From positions 1 to 64,000 of the forward strand of contig JADMJJ010000017.1 of assembly GCA_018780645.1 (NCBI GenBank): a stretch of DNA of 64,000 nt. The letters are read 5' to 3'. The position numbers and the translations under genes were made by a program. Position 1 is the stretch's first letter, and each line of letters opens with the position of its first letter. Positions 23,296 to 33,446 of the stretch are shown here, in pieces. The notes beneath the pieces were generated by a model. That model had not been told where the DNA came from, did not search any database, and worked only from the letters and a program-made list of their open reading frames with translations. This stretch comes from Burkholderiaceae bacterium. GTDB lineage: Bacteria; Pseudomonadota; Gammaproteobacteria; Burkholderiales; Burkholderiaceae_C.

Positions 23296-24129
23296 ATGAA
23301 CGCAAGATTTCGACTGTCACTGCTGTGTAGCACGCTGTGCCTGGGCCTGACCGCCTGCGGTGGCGGTGGTGACGCCCCGCTGCCACCGGCCCCCAGGCCC
23401 AGTTTGCTGAATGCCGACAATATGCTTGATGCCGTCGGCGTCGCGACCCTGACCCATCGGCGCGCCCATGGCGATGCCACGCAGTTGCTGAGTGCAGTGT
23501 TCAACAATTACGTGCAGCAGACACCAGCCGGCACCTATGCCTGTGCGGTCTCGGGAACGCTGACCCTGACGCGTCCCGAGCCGCTGCAGTGGCACTACAC
23601 CGCACAGAGCTGCGACACCGGCGCGTTGCTGATCACGAGCGGTCAGCTACAGATCGACGCCACACTGCCACAAGGCCAGGGTCTGAAGTTCCAGCTAGCC
23701 GACGTCCTCTATCGCGGGAGCGCGTCGTCCGCAGCAGCACTTCAGACCGTCACCGGCTCACTGACCGTGCTGATCAATGTGGCAGACGATCTGGGCAAGC
23801 GCAGCACCGGCAGCATGAGCTTCACGAGCAATGGCCGTGCCGACAGCTATTCCGACATCTTCATCGCCAACAAGACCAGCGATGTCGGCTTCGTGCAGTA
23901 CGGTGCATCGCTGAAGACGCCGCGCTTCGCCCATGCGCTGAAAACGCTGTTCGACGAGCGCAGCAAGGCGCTGACCCTCGAGGCCGAGGACGGCTCCTCG
24001 GTCACGGCCACCAACCTGGGCAGCAGCACCCGGCTGGAACTGCGCGCCAGCGCCGGCGCCGTACCCACCTTGACCACAACGGTCAGCGACAGCGAGCTTG
24101 ACGCCGCCGTCAACCGGGCATTGCAATAG
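23296..24129 (+). CDS. Lipoprotein of unknown function
   Basis: The 277-residue protein has a type II signal peptide with lipobox LTAC (cysteine at about residue 22) followed by GGGGD. No known domain is recognised; the mature part is rich in serine and threonine with alternating polar strands, suggesting beta structure (GTYACAVSGTLTLTRPEPLQ, GSMSFTSNG). The ATG at 23296 has GGAG upstream; a longer in-frame start is not needed. It follows the SDR gene by 49 bases and may be cotranscribed. It is convergent with the ParB-like gene. Confidence 0.8.
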   Translation: MNARFRLSLLCSTLCLGLTACGGGGDAPLPPAPRPSLLNADNMLDAVGVATLTHRRAHGDATQLLSAVFNNYVQQTPAGTYACAVSGTLTLTRPEPLQWHYTAQSCDTGALLITSGQLQIDATLPQGQGLKFQLADVLYRGSASSAAALQTVTGSLTVLINVADDLGKRSTGSMSFTSNGRADSYSDIFIANKTSDVGFVQYGASLKTPRFAHALKTLFDERSKALTLEAEDGSSVTATNLGSSTRLELRASAGAVPTLTTTVSDSELDAAVNRALQ

Positions 24130-24142
24130 CGAGTTGTTGGCC

Positions 24143-24973
24143 TCAGGACGCCGCGGCAGGCAGCTCGGCCAGGCGCGCCTGTAGTGCCGCCACCTGCTGC
24201 TTCAGGGCGGCGTTCTCGGCCATCAGCGTGTCCACCGCCAGTTGCAGCTGGGCGACCTGTTCGTCGCTTTCCCAGGGCGGTGCACCAGCCTCCGCCGTGG
24301 TTTCTGTCGCGGCGTCCACCGGCGTGCGCGATGCCGACTTGGCATCGCGCACGCGCTTGGCCGCATCGCGCAACTCCTTCTTGCCGCCGGCCACGGCCGC
24401 CACCTGTTCCTCGCTGGGCAGGCTGGCCACGGCGGCAGCGGCATTGATCGAGATCGTGCCCTGCCTGACCGCCTCCACCAGCTCCGGCGCGGCGTTCTTC
24501 TGGATCTTCTCGATCTGCACCACCGTGTTGCTGCTGATGCGCGCCGCCTTGGCAATGGCCTCGCGCGTGTTCAGCGGCTCGGCGGTGGGTGGCGCGCCTT
24601 CGACCGCCGCAACGGCGACCGGGGCGGACTCGCTGGCCGCCTGGTTGCGACGCGCCGTGATGATCTCCTTCTTGCGCAGCGCCAGCACGCCGCGCTGGAA
24701 GTCCGACACGCTGCGCCGGCCCAGGTGCTGGTCGATCATCCATAGGTGCACGTCGTCCATGGACCTGAAGCGATCGTTCTGCACGGTCTGAAACGACAGC
24801 CCGTGCTTGCGGCAGATGCCGTAGCGGTTGTGCCCGTCGACCAGCACCTCGCCCCACAGCACCAGCGCGTCGCGGCAGCCTTCGGCCAGGATGCTGCGCT
24901 CCAGCGCCTGATGTTCATCGGCCGTCAGCGGATCGATATAGGCGCGCAGTTCTTCAAGTACCGTGATGTTCAT
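24143..24973 (-). CDS. Orphan ParB-like nuclease-fold protein
   Basis: The 276-residue protein has an N-terminal ParB/Spo0J-type domain: DEHQALERSILAEGCRDALV and VLVDGHNRYGICRKHGL match the ParB N-terminal box. A second segment (FQRGVLALRKKEII, later TREAIAKAARISSNTVVQIEKIQ) contains a helix-turn-helix-like region, and the tail is a probable coiled coil (LAVDTLMAENAALKQQVAALQARLAEL). The ATG at 24973 (MNITVLEELRAYIDP) is the family-like start. There is no parA or replication gene nearby, so this is not a normal partition operon. Related proteins occur on plasmids and integrative elements; a regulatory role is possible. Confidence 0.75.
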   Translation of the reverse strand: MNITVLEELRAYIDPLTADEHQALERSILAEGCRDALVLWGEVLVDGHNRYGICRKHGLSFQTVQNDRFRSMDDVHLWMIDQHLGRRSVSDFQRGVLALRKKEIITARRNQAASESAPVAVAAVEGAPPTAEPLNTREAIAKAARISSNTVVQIEKIQKNAAPELVEAVRQGTISINAAAAVASLPSEEQVAAVAGGKKELRDAAKRVRDAKSASRTPVDAATETTAEAGAPPWESDEQVAQLQLAVDTLMAENAALKQQVAALQARLAELPAAAS

Positions 24974-25155
24974 GTCAAAGCGTGGGGCGAGGAAGGGGCG
25001 GCATTCTATGTCGGCCCCGTCGCGGAACCGTCTCCAGCCGGACAGATCGCCGCGCCATGTCCGGATCTGACCGCCGGCGGTCCGTCGCCGACTCGACGGC
25101 GCCTCGCGGTCCGGGCAAGCTGGCGCCACTTGCCTTCACCGCCACAGGACCGACC
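24974..25155. other. Gap between the ParB-like gene and the DUF1272 gene
   Basis: About 180 bases between divergent genes. No gene is convincing here. It must hold two promoters; I could not assign hexamers. It contains short GC-rich repeats of CCGTCG type without clear structure. Confidence 0.35.
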
Positions 25156-25464
25156 ATGCTCCAGCTCCGCCCCACCTGCGAACACTGCAACAGGGCCCTG
25201 CCGCCCGACTCCACCGAGGCCCGCATCTGCTCCTACGAATGCACCTTCTGCACCGGCTGCGTCGACGCGGTGCTGGGCAATGTCTGCCCCAACTGTGGCG
25301 GTGGCTTCGTGCCCAGGCCGGTGCGGCCGGCGCACAACTGGAAGGGCAACAACTTCCTGGGCAATGACCCGGCCAGCACGACGGTCAAGCACCGGCCCGT
25401 CGATGCGGCCATGCACGCGCCGTTTGCTGCGGCCATCAGTAGAATTCCTCCCGAGCAGCGCTGA
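25156..25464 (+). CDS. DUF1272 zinc-ribbon protein
   Basis: A 102-residue protein opening MLQLRPTCEHCNRALPPDS. Cysteine pairs CEHC, CSYEC, CTGC and CPNC form a two-metal binding ribbon, the signature of DUF1272, a small protein family of unknown role. After the ribbon is a polar tail containing AHNWKGNNFLGNDP. The ATG at 25156 is the family start. It lies directly upstream of the AraC-type regulator gene on the same strand with 13 bases between, so the two are cotranscribed. Confidence 0.85.
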   Translation: MLQLRPTCEHCNRALPPDSTEARICSYECTFCTGCVDAVLGNVCPNCGGGFVPRPVRPAHNWKGNNFLGNDPASTTVKHRPVDAAMHAPFAAAISRIPPEQR

Positions 25465-25477
25465 GCACCGCCCGCCC

Positions 25478-26281
25478 ATGCTGATAGGCCCCACACCGCA
25501 GCCCACCCCGTCAGCCACCAGCCGGTTGACTGTGGCCGCGGGCCGCGTGCATTTCTGGCCTGGCGGCAGCCTGTGGATAGGCCACGGCAGCGGCCTCTCC
25601 GACTGGCACGAGCACCATGCGCTGCAGATCGCGCTGGCGCTGGACGGCGTCTGCCGGTTTCGAGACCGGGAAGACGGATGCTGGTCTGCCTTCACCGGCG
25701 CCCTGGTGCGCTCGCACTGCAAGCACCAGTTCGAGATCGAGGGCGCGACGGTGGCCCATCTGTTCATAGAACCGGAAACCACGGCGGGCCGGATGCTGAG
25801 CCGGCACTTTGCCGCCCATGGCATCAGCCCCCTGCCCGACGCGGAGCGCGATGACATGGCCGACCTGCTGCGGGCCGCCTACCGCCGTGGCGCACGTGAC
25901 GAAGCGATGGTGGCCACGGCCCGTGCCGCGGTGGCCCTGCTGACCAAGGAGCTTCTGGCCGACGACCCCGTGGATCCGCGCATAGGCAAGGCGCTGGACT
26001 ACATCCGCACGCATTTGCACGCGCCGATCACGCTGGCCGACGCAGCCGGCGAGGCCGCGCTGTCACCGGGGCGGTTCAGGCACTTGTTCGTGCAGGAGAC
26101 CGGCAGCGCCTTTCGTCCCTATCTGCTGTGGCTGCGCCTGAACACGGCCATCCAGTGCGCGATGGAAGGCCAGTCCTGGACCAACGCCGCCCACGAAGCC
26201 GGCTTCGCCGATTCGGCCCATCTGACCCGCACCTTCAAGCGCATGTTCGGCATCAACCCGGCGACCTTGGTCCGGGTGTAG
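25478..26281 (+). CDS. AraC family transcriptional regulator
   Basis: A 267-residue regulator with an N-terminal cupin-like sensing part (WIGHGSGLSDWHEHHALQIA) and a C-terminal pair of helix-turn-helix units: ITLADAAGEAALSPGRFRHLF and WTNAAHEAGFADSAHLTRTF followed by the standard RMFGINPATL. The ATG at 25478 is the start that keeps the cupin domain and avoids overlap with DUF1272. It is convergent with the LysR gene. Target genes are unknown. Confidence 0.87.
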   Translation: MLIGPTPQPTPSATSRLTVAAGRVHFWPGGSLWIGHGSGLSDWHEHHALQIALALDGVCRFRDREDGCWSAFTGALVRSHCKHQFEIEGATVAHLFIEPETTAGRMLSRHFAAHGISPLPDAERDDMADLLRAAYRRGARDEAMVATARAAVALLTKELLADDPVDPRIGKALDYIRTHLHAPITLADAAGEAALSPGRFRHLFVQETGSAFRPYLLWLRLNTAIQCAMEGQSWTNAAHEAGFADSAHLTRTFKRMFGINPATLVRV

Positions 26282-26286
26282 GCCGT

Positions 26287-27222
26287 TCAGGCCGCTGGAA
26301 TCGTCAGTGCTTCCCGCACAAAGCGCACCAGCGCCCGCGCCGTCTCCGAGCCGGCAGGCACCGGCAGGGTCAGCGCATGCACCCACTCGCCCTGATCGAC
26401 CAGCAGCCGCCAGCCCGGCAGCAGATCGACCAGGCCGCTGGCCCGCCCAACGCAGAAGTCGGGCAGCAGCACGATGCCGCTGCCGTGGCGGGCCATCTCC
26501 ATCAGGCTGTCCATGTCATTGCCCCAGGCAACAGCCTGCAGCATCACCGCTTCGGCGGCGCCATCGTCATGGCACCAATGGCCGGGCCGCGCCTCTTCGT
26601 TCTGCCCGATCAGCAGGCAGGGCAGCTCGGCCAGGGCCTGCGGACGGGGCAGCGCAGCTTGACCAGCGGCACCATAGGCGCGCACGGCAAAACGCAGCAC
26701 CGGCTGGGCGACCCAGTCCTCGGGCGGCCGCTCGGTGATGCGAAAGGCCAGATCCAGCCCCTCGCGCAGCAGGTCCACCCGCCGGTCGGTCACCAATAGC
26801 TCGTAGCGCAGCGCCGGATGCAGGGCCTGAAAGCGCGCCAGCAGTGGCGCCAGCACGTGGCGGCCAAAGCTCAGCGGCGCACTGATGCGCAGCGTGCCGC
26901 CCAGCTGATCGCGCTGGCTGCGCAGGGCCAGGCGTGCGCCCTCGGCGGCCTCGTGCACCGCCCGGGCGCGGGCGTGCAGGCGCCGGCCGGCCTCGGTGAG
27001 GCCCAGGCTACGGGTGCTGCGGGCGAACAGGGCCAGGCCCACGGCCGCCTCGATGGCGGCCACGCGCCGGCTGACGGCGGCCCTGGTCAGCCCCAACTCG
27101 CGCGCGGCCTGGGCAAAGCTGCCGGCCTGGGCAATGCGGGCGAACAGCTCCAGCGCATTGGCGTCCAGCGCAGCATCGGCGGCGGTGAGGCGGCTGCGCG
27201 AAATCTTGGCGGTCTTTGTCAT
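26287..27222 (-). CDS. LysR family transcriptional regulator
   Basis: A 311-residue LysR-type regulator. The N-terminal winged helix reads LELFARIAQAGSFAQAARELG with LTRAAVSRRVAAIEAAVG; the C-terminal half is the periplasmic-binding-like sensor domain (GTLRISAPLSFGRHVLAPLL). The ATG at 27222 is used instead of a TTG one codon upstream. It is divergent from an alpha/beta hydrolase gene with 87 bases between, the usual arrangement for LysR and its target. The gap contains an inverted repeat. Confidence 0.88.
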   Translation of the reverse strand: MTKTAKISRSRLTAADAALDANALELFARIAQAGSFAQAARELGLTRAAVSRRVAAIEAAVGLALFARSTRSLGLTEAGRRLHARARAVHEAAEGARLALRSQRDQLGGTLRISAPLSFGRHVLAPLLARFQALHPALRYELLVTDRRVDLLREGLDLAFRITERPPEDWVAQPVLRFAVRAYGAAGQAALPRPQALAELPCLLIGQNEEARPGHWCHDDGAAEAVMLQAVAWGNDMDSLMEMARHGSGIVLLPDFCVGRASGLVDLLPGWRLLVDQGEWVHALTLPVPAGSETARALVRFVREALTIPAA

Positions 27223-27253
27223 CAAATGGGAAGCAATGTGTCGCTCAGACCGA

Positions 27254-27284
27254 GTCTAGTCGCATGCTTGTTGCCAATCTAGAC
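27254..27284. promoter_or_regulatory. Inverted repeat in the LysR/hydrolase intergenic region
   Basis: GTCTAG (27254-27259) and CTAGAC (27279-27284) are reverse complements with a 19-base spacer. The site lies in the shared control region of the LysR gene and the divergent hydrolase, a plausible regulator binding site. The CTAGACTG end also looks like a -10 region for the rightward gene. Confidence 0.4.
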
Positions 27285-27309
27285 TGCCACCAAGCCCCAG
27301 GAGCCCCCA

Positions 27310-28263
27310 ATGAACCAGCAGACCACCACAGACGATTCCCTGCAGCACGACACCCAGCTGCGCTGCGCCGATGGCCGCCTGCTGGCCGGCCGCTGGTACG
27401 AGCCCAGTGGGCCGGTGCGTGCGGTGGCTGTAGTCAGCCCGGCAACGGCCGTGGCCAGCGGCTTCTATCGCGCCTTCGCGCAGTGGCTGGCGGGGCGCGG
27501 CTATGCAGTGCTGTGCTACGACTATCGCGGCATTGGTGCCTCGCTGCAGGGCAAGCTGCGCGACGAACCTGCCCGCCTGCGCGACTGGGCCCAGCTGGAC
27601 ATTGCCGCCGCGCTGCGCTCCGCCCACAAGCGCCGGCTGCTGGAGCAGGCGCGCCAGGGCCATGAGCTGGGCCTGCTGCTGATCGGCCACTCGTTCGGTG
27701 GCAATGCGGTGGGTCTGGCGCCGGGCTACGAGCAGGCCGATGCGCTGCTGGGCGTGGCCGCCCAGGCGGCCGACTGGCGCAACTGGTCGGGCCTGCACCG
27801 GGCCAAGGCCTGGCTGTTCTTTCACGCCATGCTGCCCGCGCTGAGCCATCTGTTCGGCCATTTTCCGGGTCGCCTGCTGGGCGCCCGGGCGCACAGCATG
27901 CCCAAGCCGGCGGCACTCGAGTGGGCCCGCTGGGGCCGTCGGCGCGGCTTCATGTTTACCGACCCGAGCCTGCGGACCGATCTGGGCTATCACCACTTCA
28001 CCGGGCCGGTGCACTTGTGGAACATCAGCGACGACCATCTGTTCGGCCCGGCGCGGGGTGTCGATCATCTGGCGGCGCAGTTCCGCGGCGCGGCGGTGGC
28101 GCGTCACACCTTGGCGCCGCAGGCCGTGGGGGCGCGGACCATCGGCCACTTCGCCCTTTTCCGCCGCGAGCTGGGCGAGCGTATCTGGCCACTGCTTCTG
28201 GCACCGATAGAAGCCGCCACGCCGCGGCTGCGCAACCGCCTTGGGCCACCGTCGCCGAGTTGA
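27310..28263 (+). CDS. Alpha/beta hydrolase (COG4757 type)
   Basis: A 317-residue alpha/beta hydrolase. The nucleophile elbow is GHSFGGN, after the oxyanion segment VSPATAVASGFYRAFAQWLA and the YDYRGIGAS strand-turn, a layout typical of the COG4757 group. A late acidic ISDDHLFGP and the C-terminal GHFALFRRE histidine complete the triad. GGAG precedes the ATG at 27310. It is divergent from the LysR gene and so is its probable target. The substrate is unknown. Confidence 0.82.
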   Translation: MNQQTTTDDSLQHDTQLRCADGRLLAGRWYEPSGPVRAVAVVSPATAVASGFYRAFAQWLAGRGYAVLCYDYRGIGASLQGKLRDEPARLRDWAQLDIAAALRSAHKRRLLEQARQGHELGLLLIGHSFGGNAVGLAPGYEQADALLGVAAQAADWRNWSGLHRAKAWLFFHAMLPALSHLFGHFPGRLLGARAHSMPKPAALEWARWGRRRGFMFTDPSLRTDLGYHHFTGPVHLWNISDDHLFGPARGVDHLAAQFRGAAVARHTLAPQAVGARTIGHFALFRRELGERIWPLLLAPIEAATPRLRNRLGPPSPS

Positions 28264-28423
28264 AAGCTGCGGCTACCGCCCCAGCTTGAAGGCCCAAAGC
28301 GAGCTTGCGGTAAATGCGGGAAAGCCCCTGCGCGGGGCCAGCCAGCGGCGCCGGGATAATGGCGGTGACGGGTTCGCTTGCTTGCACAAAGCGCGGTCAC
28401 CGGCGATCCCATAAGGACGGTGT
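28264..28423. other. Gap before the Tgl-family gene
   Basis: About 160 bases between the hydrolase and the next rightward gene. A hairpin of the type CCCC-TGCG-GGGG occurs near 28326-28341. AAGGA precedes the downstream ATG. No ORF or operator is evident. Confidence 0.35.
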
Positions 28424-29533
28424 ATGAGCGCGTTGCTTGAGCAGGTCACCACAGAAAATGGACAGCTGCTGCTGCCGCCGCAGGAGTTGTCACGCTGTGT
28501 CGAGGCGCTGCGAGCGCTGGGCCTGGAACCCTATCTGCGGCCACTGCCCGAGCAAGGCGGGCTGACCCTGCTGCCCCAGGCCCTGCAGCAGTTGGCTCCC
28601 GGCCATGACACCACCGGCCTGAGCCAGGCGCTGGGCCTGGACACGGAGGCCAGCGAGGCCGATCTGCAGCGCGAGATCTGGCTGGCCCTGCTGGCCACGC
28701 CGCTGCAGCAAAGCTTCCCCTCGTTTGCCGAACTGGCCGCTGCGGTGCGCATGCGCGTCAATATCGTGCGCGCGGCGCGCAAGACGGCGCTGGCCTTCCA
28801 GACCAGCGTCGCCGAACGCCCCGCCGGCCTGTGGACCTATGCCCGTGAGACCGGCTTCACCGTCCAGCCCGGCTGTTCGCTGATAGCCGCGCTGGAGCGC
28901 GCCACCCAGCCCGAGCGCAGCGGCCAGCTCTATGACTTCTCCTGCTACCGCGCCACCGAGTACGTGATCCTGCTGGCCATTGCACAGGAGGCACAGCTTC
29001 ACCATCCGGCCCTGTACGCGCGGCTGCAGCTGCAGAGCGAGCGGCGCGCGGTGATGTCGGGGCGCTTTCACGACGTCTTCCTGCGCGAGCTGGGCAGCAC
29101 CGAGGCACCGCTGCCGCCGGCCTATTACGTGCCAGGCGACCGGGTCTGGTTCCGCAACCCCGACCCGGCCTCGTCAGATGTGTCCGGCTATGAGGGCTCC
29201 TGGGTGTTCTACCTCGGTCAGGGCCTGTTCTGCAATTTCTGGAAACGCGACCAGCCCTTCACGCTGAGCAGCAAATGCGTGGAGATCTACCACTGGCGCG
29301 ACGCCGTCTATCTCGATGCCGAGGGAGAACCTCGCATCGACGAGGCCCGCGTGGCCGAGCATGTGCAGCGCACGCTGAGCGATGCCCGAGCCACCGAGGC
29401 GGTGCTGAACACCATGCTGCGCCTGCGCGACCCGGCCCGCCAGTACCTTGGCGGCGGCTGCATAGACCGCACCCGCGAAAGCCCGCGCTGGGTCTGCCCC
29501 GGCAGCAGCGATATTCAGTTGCCGGACGCCTGA
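28424..29533 (+). CDS. Tgl (protein-glutamine gamma-glutamyltransferase) family protein, possibly inactive
   Basis: The 369-residue protein aligns by eye with the Bacillus spore-coat transglutaminase Tgl (about 245 residues, recalled from memory). Shared blocks are SFAELAAAVRMRVNIVRAA (residues 100-118), QLYDFSCYRATEYVILLA (168-185) with cysteine C174 at the Tgl nucleophile position, PGDRVWFRNPDPA and GYEGSWVFYLGQ. The residue before C174 is serine where Tgl has glutamate, and the later Glu and His positions look like S259 and N271. The query adds about 90 residues at each end. It is rightward, preceded by AAGGA. The catalytic state is uncertain; a papain-like cross-linking or scaffold role is inferred. 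Confidence 0.65.
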   Translation: MSALLEQVTTENGQLLLPPQELSRCVEALRALGLEPYLRPLPEQGGLTLLPQALQQLAPGHDTTGLSQALGLDTEASEADLQREIWLALLATPLQQSFPSFAELAAAVRMRVNIVRAARKTALAFQTSVAERPAGLWTYARETGFTVQPGCSLIAALERATQPERSGQLYDFSCYRATEYVILLAIAQEAQLHHPALYARLQLQSERRAVMSGRFHDVFLRELGSTEAPLPPAYYVPGDRVWFRNPDPASSDVSGYEGSWVFYLGQGLFCNFWKRDQPFTLSSKCVEIYHWRDAVYLDAEGEPRIDEARVAEHVQRTLSDARATEAVLNTMLRLRDPARQYLGGGCIDRTRESPRWVCPGSSDIQLPDA

Positions 29534-29555
29534 GCCCTCTTCAGACCAGCCCGGC

Positions 29556-29578
29556 CTTGCGGCTTGTATCGCCGCAAG
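29556..29578. terminator. Stem-loop between convergent genes
   Basis: CTTGCGGC (29556-29563), loop of 7, GCCGCAAG (29571-29578). This perfect 8-bp stem lies between the Tgl-family gene and the leftward dppF stop and probably ends transcription in both directions. Confidence 0.55.
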
Positions 29579-29621
29579 TCCTTCGCCAGGCACGGGCTCC
29601 TTCCGGACCCCGTGTCCGGGC

Positions 29622-30592
<971 letters not shown>

Positions 30593-30596
<4 letters not shown>

Positions 30597-31570
30597 AGGA
30601 TGCAGGCGACCTTGTGACCAGGGGCGATCTCGCGCAGGGCAGGCGTTTCGGCGGTGCAGGCGCTGCTGGCGTACTTGCAGCGCGGCGCGAAGCGGCAGCC
30701 CTCGGGCGGGTTGATCAGCTTGGGCACCGTGCCGGCAATCGCTTCCAGCCTGACCTTGTGCGTGGCAGCAAGGTCGATGCGCGGAATCGAACGTATCAGG
30801 CCCTGCGTGTACGGGTGGCGCGGATTGGCGAACAACTGCTCCACGGTGGCCTCCTCGATCACCTTGCCGGCATACATCACGACCACCCGCTGCGCGACCT
30901 CGGCAACCACGCCCATCGCATGGGTGATCAGCAGGATGCTCATGCCCAGCCGCGCCTTCAGCTCGGCCAGCAGTTCCAGGATCTGCGCCTGGATGGTGAC
31001 GTCCAGCGCCGTCGTCGGTTCGTCGGCGATCAGCAGCTGCGGGTTGCAGCTCAGCGCCATCGCAATCATCACGCGCTGGCGCATGCCGCCGGAGAACTGG
31101 TGCGGATAGTCGCGCACGCGGCGCTCCGGCGTCGGGATATTGACCAGGCGCAGCATCTCGACCGCACGGTCCATCGCATCGCTGCGGTTCAGGCCCTCCT
31201 GCAGGCGCAGCACCTCGGCGATCTGCTGGCCCACCGTGTAGACCGGGTTCAGCGAGGTCATGGGCTCCTGGAACACGATGGCGATCTGCTTGGCGCGGAT
31301 GCGGCGCATCTCGCTCTCGGGCAAGGTCACCAGGTCCCTGCCCTGCCAGAGGATCTGGCCGGCGGCGATGCGGCCCGGCGGCATAGGCAGCAGCTTGAGC
31401 ACACTCATCGCCGTGACCGACTTGCCGCAACCCGACTCGCCGACCACGCAGACCGTCTCGCCACGATGCACCGTCAGGTCCACGCCATCGACCGCGTGCA
31501 ACCAGCCGGCGTCGGTAGCGAAATGGGTCTTCAGGCCGCGGATCTCGAGCAATGGGGCTTCCTGGCTCAT
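30593..31570 (-). CDS. dppD: Oligo/dipeptide ABC transporter ATPase, DppD type
   Basis: The 325-residue second ATPase of the importer. Walker [15 protein letters not shown]-loop [17 protein letters not shown], signature [14 protein letters not shown] and Walker [13 protein letters not shown] are present, with the oligopeptide-type C-terminal cysteine cluster ([14 protein letters not shown]). ATG at 31570 overlaps the dppC stop by one base. It forms a heterodimer with DppF. Confidence 0.93.
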
Positions 31571-32493
31571 CACATGACCTTGCGCGGATCGAGCGCGTCG
31601 CGCAGGCCGTCGCCAATGAAGTTGATCGTCAGCACCGCCAGAAAGATGGCCAGGCCGGGGAACATCGCCCAGTGCGGCGCGATGTCCAGATAGTCCTTGG
31701 CGTCGAACAGGATGCGGCCCCAGGTCGGGATGTCGGGCGGAAAGCCCAGGCCCAGGAAGGACAGCGTCGATTCAGCGATGATGGCCGCCGCCACGTCTAT
31801 GGTGCCGGCCACGATCACCGGGCCCAGCGCATTGGGCAGGATGTGGCGCGTGACCTGGCGCGGCGTGCTGGCACCCAGCGCCCGCGCCGCCTCGACGAAC
31901 TCCTTCTCGCGCAGCGAGAAGAACTGCGCCCGCACCAGGCGCGCCACCGGCATCCAGCGAAAGCCGCCGATGACGACGACGATCAGTATGAATACGCCAA
32001 CCTCGGGGCCGAAGGTGTCCTTCAGGCCATCGCGGAACAGGTAGATGATGAGCAGCAGCAGGGGCAGTTGCGGCAGCGACAGGAACAGATCGGTCAGCCA
32101 CATCAGGCCGGCGTCGACGCTGCCGCGCGAGATGCCGGCAATGGCACCGATCAGCACCCCCACCACCACCGCCATCAGCATCGCCGCCAGACCCACGGCC
32201 AGCGAGATGCGGCCGCCGTAGAGCAGGCGGGCCAGCAGGTCCTGGCCCAGGTCGTCAGTGCCCAGCGGGTGGGCCAGCGACGGGCCCTTCAGCCTGGCGG
32301 TGAAGTCGATGTCATTGATCGCCAGCTTCCACACCAGCGGGCCCAGCAGCACGGCCGCCACCATCAGCGTCAGTATCACCAGGCTGAGCATGGCCATGCG
32401 GTGGCGCTTGAAGCGCCGCCAGGCCTCGCCCCAGGGCGAGACATGTTGCGCCGCCGCGCTAGCGGTAGCTGATGCGGGGATCGAGCCAGCCAT
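31570..32493 (-). CDS. dppC: Oligo/dipeptide ABC transporter permease, DppC type
   Basis: A 307-residue inner-membrane permease with about six helices. The N-terminal [17 protein letters not shown] is typical of DppC/OppC, and the EAA loop [23 protein letters not shown] contacts the ATPases. The C-terminal [15 protein letters not shown] is diagnostic. Its start overlaps the end of dppB by 35 bases. It pairs with DppB to form the channel. Confidence 0.93.
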   Translation of the reverse strand: MAGSIPASATASAAAQHVSPWGEAWRRFKRHRMAMLSLVILTLMVAAVLLGPLVWKLAINDIDFTARLKGPSLAHPLGTDDLGQDLLARLLYGGRISLAVGLAAMLMAVVVGVLIGAIAGISRGSVDAGLMWLTDLFLSLPQLPLLLLIIYLFRDGLKDTFGPEVGVFILIVVVIGGFRWMPVARLVRAQFFSLREKEFVEAARALGASTPRQVTRHILPNALGPVIVAGTIDVAAAIIAESTLSFLGLGFPPDIPTWGRILFDAKDYLDIAPHWAMFPGLAIFLAVLTINFIGDGLRDALDPRKVM

Positions 32494-33418
32494 AGAGCAG
32501 ATCAGCCATGAGATTGAAGAAGATAACCAGACAGGCGAAGACGAAGGTCACGGCCATGATCACCGGCGTGTCATTGGCCAGGATGGCGCTGATCAAGAGC
32601 GAGCCTATGCCCGGAATGCGGAAGATCTGCTCGGTGACGATGGCCCCGCCAAACACCGCCGGCATCTGCAGCGCCACCAGGGTCACGACCGGTATCAGGG
32701 CATTGCGCAGCACATGCTTGATCACCACCCCGCCCTCGCTGAGACCCTTGGAGCGGGCGGTGGTCACATAGTCGAGCCTGATCACGTCGAGCACGGCCGA
32801 GCGCACATAGCGCGTCCAGCTAGCGCCCTGGAACAGGCCCAGCACCAGCACCGGCATGATGGACTGCTTGATGTGCTCCCACCACCAGGCCCAGCCGGTG
32901 GCGGCGATGTCCGCGCGATAGACGAAGGGCAGCCAGTCCAGCGTGATCGAGAACAGCAGGATGAAGAGCAGGCCGGTGAAGAAGGTCGGCAGCGAGAAGC
33001 CGACGAAGGCCAGCGTGTTGGCAACCTGGTCGAAGATCGAATAGGGCCTGGTGGCGGCGAACACGCCCACCGGTATCGCGATCAGGAGGGCCAGGACTTG
33101 CGAGCTGCCTATCACCACCAGGGTGGTGGGCAGGCGCTGCAGTATCAGCTGATCGACATCGACGCGACTGACGAACGAGAAGCCCCAGTCGCCCTGCAGC
33201 ATGGCGAACAGCCAGCGGAAGTAGCGCTGCCAGACCGGATCGTCCAGACCGAACTTGGCGCGCAGCATCTGGCGCACCTCGGCCGGCACATTCGGGTTGG
33301 TCGCCAACTCCTCGAACGGATCACCGGGCGCCAGCGCCAGGATGGTGAACAGGACCACGCTGATGCCCAGCAAGCTGGGCAGGGCGTAGAGCAGGCGGCG
33401 CAGTAGGTACTGGGTCAT
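32459..33418 (-). CDS. dppB: Oligo/dipeptide ABC transporter permease, DppB type
   Basis: A 319-residue inner-membrane permease. The opening YLLRRLLYALPSLLGISVVLF and the EAA-type loop DYVTTARSKGLSEGGVVIKHVLRNALIP are characteristic, as is the C-terminal GWLDPRISY. The large periplasmic loop follows APGDPFEELATN. It is second in the operon, 28 bases after the dppA stop. Confidence 0.93.
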   Translation of the reverse strand: MTQYLLRRLLYALPSLLGISVVLFTILALAPGDPFEELATNPNVPAEVRQMLRAKFGLDDPVWQRYFRWLFAMLQGDWGFSFVSRVDVDQLILQRLPTTLVVIGSSQVLALLIAIPVGVFAATRPYSIFDQVANTLAFVGFSLPTFFTGLLFILLFSITLDWLPFVYRADIAATGWAWWWEHIKQSIMPVLVLGLFQGASWTRYVRSAVLDVIRLDYVTTARSKGLSEGGVVIKHVLRNALIPVVTLVALQMPAVFGGAIVTEQIFRIPGIGSLLISAILANDTPVIMAVTFVFACLVIFFNLMADLLYGWLDPRISYR

Positions 33419-33446
33419 TCAGCGGCGGCAGGGCGTCAACGAGCGA

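Noticed and set aside
24746-26281. A 511-residue AraC fusion protein
   Set aside because: The N-terminal half is noncoding or antisense to the ParB-like gene and out of frame with DUF1272; the AraC protein starts at 25478.
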